Source: Actinomycetota bacterium
GTDB taxonomy: Bacteria > Actinomycetota > Acidimicrobiia > Spongiisociales > UBA4744
Direction of reading: 5' to 3'
DNA: 52,946 bases
Assembly (NCBI GenBank): GCA_013152275.1
Contig: JAADGS010000099.1
Coordinates: 1-52,946 of the forward strand
Notes under the pieces: model-generated
What the model was told of the DNA's origin: nothing
Databases searched by the model: none
Seen by the model: only the letters and a program-made list of their open reading frames with translations
Shown: positions 50,737 to 52,946 of the stretch, piece by piece
Layout of the letters: each line of letters opens with the position of its first letter
Numbering within the stretch: the stretch's first letter is position 1
Position numbers and translations under genes: made by a program

Positions 50737-51348
50737 CGCTTCCTCCTTTCGGCTTCTGCGAGCAGCGGATCGAGGTTGTTCATGGCCCGAGTGTGCGATG
50801 GGACCCTGTTATTTCGTTGCCATTTGGGTGTCAACAGGCCTGTCATTCGGATGCCATTTCGGTGGTTTGCCCTGATCAGCGGACTTTCTAGAGATGTTCG
50901 AAATCGGTGCACACCGGATCGTTCTGTGGCTGTCGGCGGGGCGGTTGGAGGGTTTCTGAAACTCTGCCGAAAGGGTTTCTGACACTCTGGTGAGAGGGTT
51001 GTCTCGTCTACTGGCCGTCATGGACCCTGTCCGCAGCGTCGAGCACCGCAAAGGTCGGAACGTCACCGCAGGCCTGACGTTCGTCTGGACGGATCTCTGG
51101 AACCCACGCATCGAAGCAGAGTCGGCGACGATTCCGGATACGAACCAGGAACCAACTGGACCAAAGCTTCACGACCGGTACGGATCCTCAGCGGCCGTTG
51201 AAGGCGAGATCACCCGATCCGAAACAGCCACCATCCGTGGACACCAAGACCTGATCGACCGCGACGCCCCCACCAAGATAGACCGTCTCCAGAACGATCG
51301 TCCTTGGCGACACACGCATTTGCAACCAGTTGCTCCCGGAGGTGTGTT
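50737..51348. other. Non-coding region before the relaxase, with direct repeats
   Basis: No convincing gene is seen in these 612 bases. GGGTTTCTGAAACTCTG (50950-50966) and GGGTTTCTGACACTCTGG (50973-50990) are direct repeats 23 bases apart, followed by a third partial match GAGAGGGTTG. Such repeats before a relaxase gene are candidates for the nicking region (oriT) or relaxase/accessory-protein binding sites. The region also has to hold divergent promoters for the excisionase-integrase and the relaxase genes. Confidence 0.45.
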
Positions 51349-52908
51349 GTGTTGAGTTTGGCCAAGGCCGCCAAGGACTATTACCTGCGCAAGCTGGGGG
51401 AGATCTCCCCCGGGGAGGACTACTACCTGCGCGGTGGCACCGCCACCGGCATCTGGCGAGGGAGCGGCGCCGCCGAGTTGGGCCTGGAGGGTGCGGTGTC
51501 GGCGGAGCGTTTGGTGCGCCTGTTTGATGGTCAACATCCCGCAACCGGCGAGCGGCTGGGACGCAGTCTGCGCAAGGATGGGGTCGCGGCGTGGGATGTG
51601 ACGTTCTCGGCGGACAAGTCCGTGTCACTGCTCTGGGCTCTCGGCGACGAGAACACCCGACAGCAGGTGTTGGAGGCGTTCGAGGAGGCCACAGGGGCGG
51701 CCTTGGGGTATTTGGAGTCGGTCGCGTCGGCCACCCGAGGCGCCACCAAGACTCCGCTCATCGACGACCAGGGCAACCCGATCCTCAACGGGAACGGGAC
51801 ACCCAGGTTTCGGGTCCAGACCTGGCCGATCGCCACGTCAGGGTATGTGGCGGCGTCGTTCACCGAGTTCACCTCCCGCGCCGACGACCCACAGTTGCAC
51901 ACCCACGTGGTGGTCGCCAACAAAGTCAAAGGCACCGACGGGATATGGCGCACCATCGACGGCAGGTTGCTATATCGGCGTCAGCTGGCCGCCGGCTACC
52001 TACACGAAGCCGTCCTCCGCAAGGAACTGACCGAACGCTTGGGGGTGCGGTGGCAGCCGGTCCACAACGGGATGGCCGACATCGCCGGGTTTACCCGCCC
52101 CCAGATCGAAGCCTTCTCCAGGAGACGTCACCAACTCGAGGAGTGGCGGGAGAACCAAGGCCTCCCGGACACCGCGGCGGCCAGGCAAGTAGCCGTGTTG
52201 GCCACCCGCACCCCAAAGACAGACCATCCCCTCGCCGACCTCGAAACCGAATGGAAACAGCGGGCCGCCCAGGTGGGTCTCACCCCCCACCGGATCGGCC
52301 ACCTCATGGGTTCCGGCCGGGAGGTCGCACCGGCCGATGCGGAGGTGCTGTTCGAACGGTTGGCGTCGGCGGAGGGTCTCACGAAGCGGGCTTCCACCTT
52401 CGGGCGGGCCGAAGTGGTCAAGCAGGTAGCGGCGGCCTTGCCGGAGGGAGGCACCCGAAGCCAGATCGAATCCCTCGCAGAGGCGTTCCTCAACACATCC
52501 GACGTCGTACCGCTCCTACCCGGACGCGACACCGGACGGGTCGAAGAACCCGAAGGATTCGTCGATGTCGAACAGAACCGGCTCCCGACGGCCGAACTGA
52601 CCGACAACGTCCGCCAACACGAGCCGTGGGAACGTGTCGCCCTCACCTACCTTCGAGACGGGTCCGTCGACCAGGCGATCGACGCCTACCAACAGCATCA
52701 GCGGCTCATCATCGGAAAGGACCCAAACGACACCACGGCACGGGCTGTGGCCGACTGGTATCGCCACGTCACCGCCACCGGTGACCCCACCTCCGGGCTG
52801 CTCATCGCCTACGACAACGACACCGTGAACCAACTCAACCAACAAGCCCGCACCCTAGTCCGTCCGAACAGCGACTCTGCTGGATTCCCGCTCTCAGAGA
52901 TGAGCTGA
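51349..52908 (+). CDS. MobF/TrwC-type relaxase, helicase core deleted and C-terminus cut
   Basis: About 519 residues from GTG 51349 (GGAGG six bases upstream). The relaxase domain is complete: N-terminal tyrosines KDYYLRKL (11-12), WDVTFSADKSVSLLWALG, the three-histidine metal motif DPQLHTHVVVANKV (about 181-194), and NGMADIAGFT. After residue 400 it jumps from LLPGRDTGRVEEPEGF to NRLPTAELTDNVRQHEPWER, a late helicase segment, so the Walker A and B part normally between them is missing. The normal helicase then stops after LNQQARTLV, followed by an unrelated tail ending SEMS. It could nick oriT but not unwind DNA. Confidence 0.78.
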   Translation: MLSLAKAAKDYYLRKLGEISPGEDYYLRGGTATGIWRGSGAAELGLEGAVSAERLVRLFDGQHPATGERLGRSLRKDGVAAWDVTFSADKSVSLLWALGDENTRQQVLEAFEEATGAALGYLESVASATRGATKTPLIDDQGNPILNGNGTPRFRVQTWPIATSGYVAASFTEFTSRADDPQLHTHVVVANKVKGTDGIWRTIDGRLLYRRQLAAGYLHEAVLRKELTERLGVRWQPVHNGMADIAGFTRPQIEAFSRRRHQLEEWRENQGLPDTAAARQVAVLATRTPKTDHPLADLETEWKQRAAQVGLTPHRIGHLMGSGREVAPADAEVLFERLASAEGLTKRASTFGRAEVVKQVAAALPEGGTRSQIESLAEAFLNTSDVVPLLPGRDTGRVEEPEGFVDVEQNRLPTAELTDNVRQHEPWERVALTYLRDGSVDQAIDAYQQHQRLIIGKDPNDTTARAVADWYRHVTATGDPTSGLLIAYDNDTVNQLNQQARTLVRPNSDSAGFPLSEMS

Positions 52909-52946
52909 GTCGGCGGACAACCACCGATCAAGAGGGGGCAGCGATC

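Larger units (their letters stand above)
49018..52946. mobile_element. Left part of an integrated mobilisable element at tRNA-Pro
   Basis: An intact tRNA-Pro gene is followed by tandem decamer repeats, a tyrosine integrase (minus strand, C-terminal end next to the tRNA), an excisionase-like small HTH gene, a non-coding repeat-bearing region, and a MobF/TrwC relaxase. This is the usual head of an actinobacterial integrative and conjugative or mobilisable element. The right end, with the second att copy, is beyond the window. The integrase has an in-frame stop and the relaxase lacks helicase motifs, so the element may be immobile. Confidence 0.75.

Noticed and set aside
50990-51355. A 121-codon plus-strand open frame before the relaxase
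   Set aside because: No recognisable domain, no Shine-Dalgarno, and it overlaps the relaxase start; composition looks like chance open frame in high-GC DNA.

Overview
The window reads as a piece of a high-GC actinobacterial chromosome. A WhiB-family iron-sulfur regulator, a GlnR-like orphan regulator next to two type I glutamine synthetase genes, an Mrp/ApbC ATPase, PadR regulation, GTG and TTG starts and recurrent threonine-rich linkers after membrane segments all fit Actinobacteria. The threonine-linker style suggests a lineage near Acidimicrobiia, but that placement is inference.

Layout. Positions 1-6082 are a decayed integrated element bounded by two perfect 91-bp direct repeats that carry the 3' half of a tRNA-Phe gene. 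Inside are a PadR regulator with its own twin-palindrome operator, a MacB-type ABC ATPase and FtsX-type permease, a HigA-like antitoxin with a frameshifted toxin, and an integrase stub. Positions 6083-49017 are mostly ordinary chromosome: a fused branched-chain 2-oxo acid dehydrogenase E1 with a possible attenuator leader, argS, a crotonase, aminotransferases, a glcD-glcE-glcF glycolate oxidase operon facing a glyoxylate aminotransferase, hyuA/hyuB, a VapBC-type pair, glnA and glnA2 with a GlnR-like gene, a very large NTPase-TPR-membrane-propeller protein, ALDH7 with RidA, an A-type Fe-S carrier beside Mrp, a Nudix/metallo-beta-lactamase/M23 operon, selA-selB, whiB, a single-domain response regulator and a CNNM/CBS membrane protein. 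From the tRNA-Pro gene at 49018 to the window end lies the left part of a second integrated element: tandem decamer repeats, a tyrosine integrase with one in-frame stop, an excisionase and a MobF/TrwC relaxase that has lost its helicase core.

How genes work together. GlcDEF would make glyoxylate and the facing aminotransferase would convert it to glycine. The two glutamine synthetase genes diverge from a shared region that holds an 11-bp-phased array resembling GlnR half-sites, and the GlnR-like gene overlaps the end of glnA2. SelA and SelB supply two of the selenocysteine functions; selC, selD and a selenoprotein are not visible here.

The most unusual signals are a 1271-residue protein that appears to couple a cytoplasmic STAND-like NTPase to an external PQQ-type propeller, a dispersed 51-61 bp palindrome family (three copies), a BCAA-rich upstream ORF with a terminator hairpin before the E1 gene, and tRNA-derived repeats that imply tandem integration upstream of the window. 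No wholly new multi-gene system is proven by the sequence alone.
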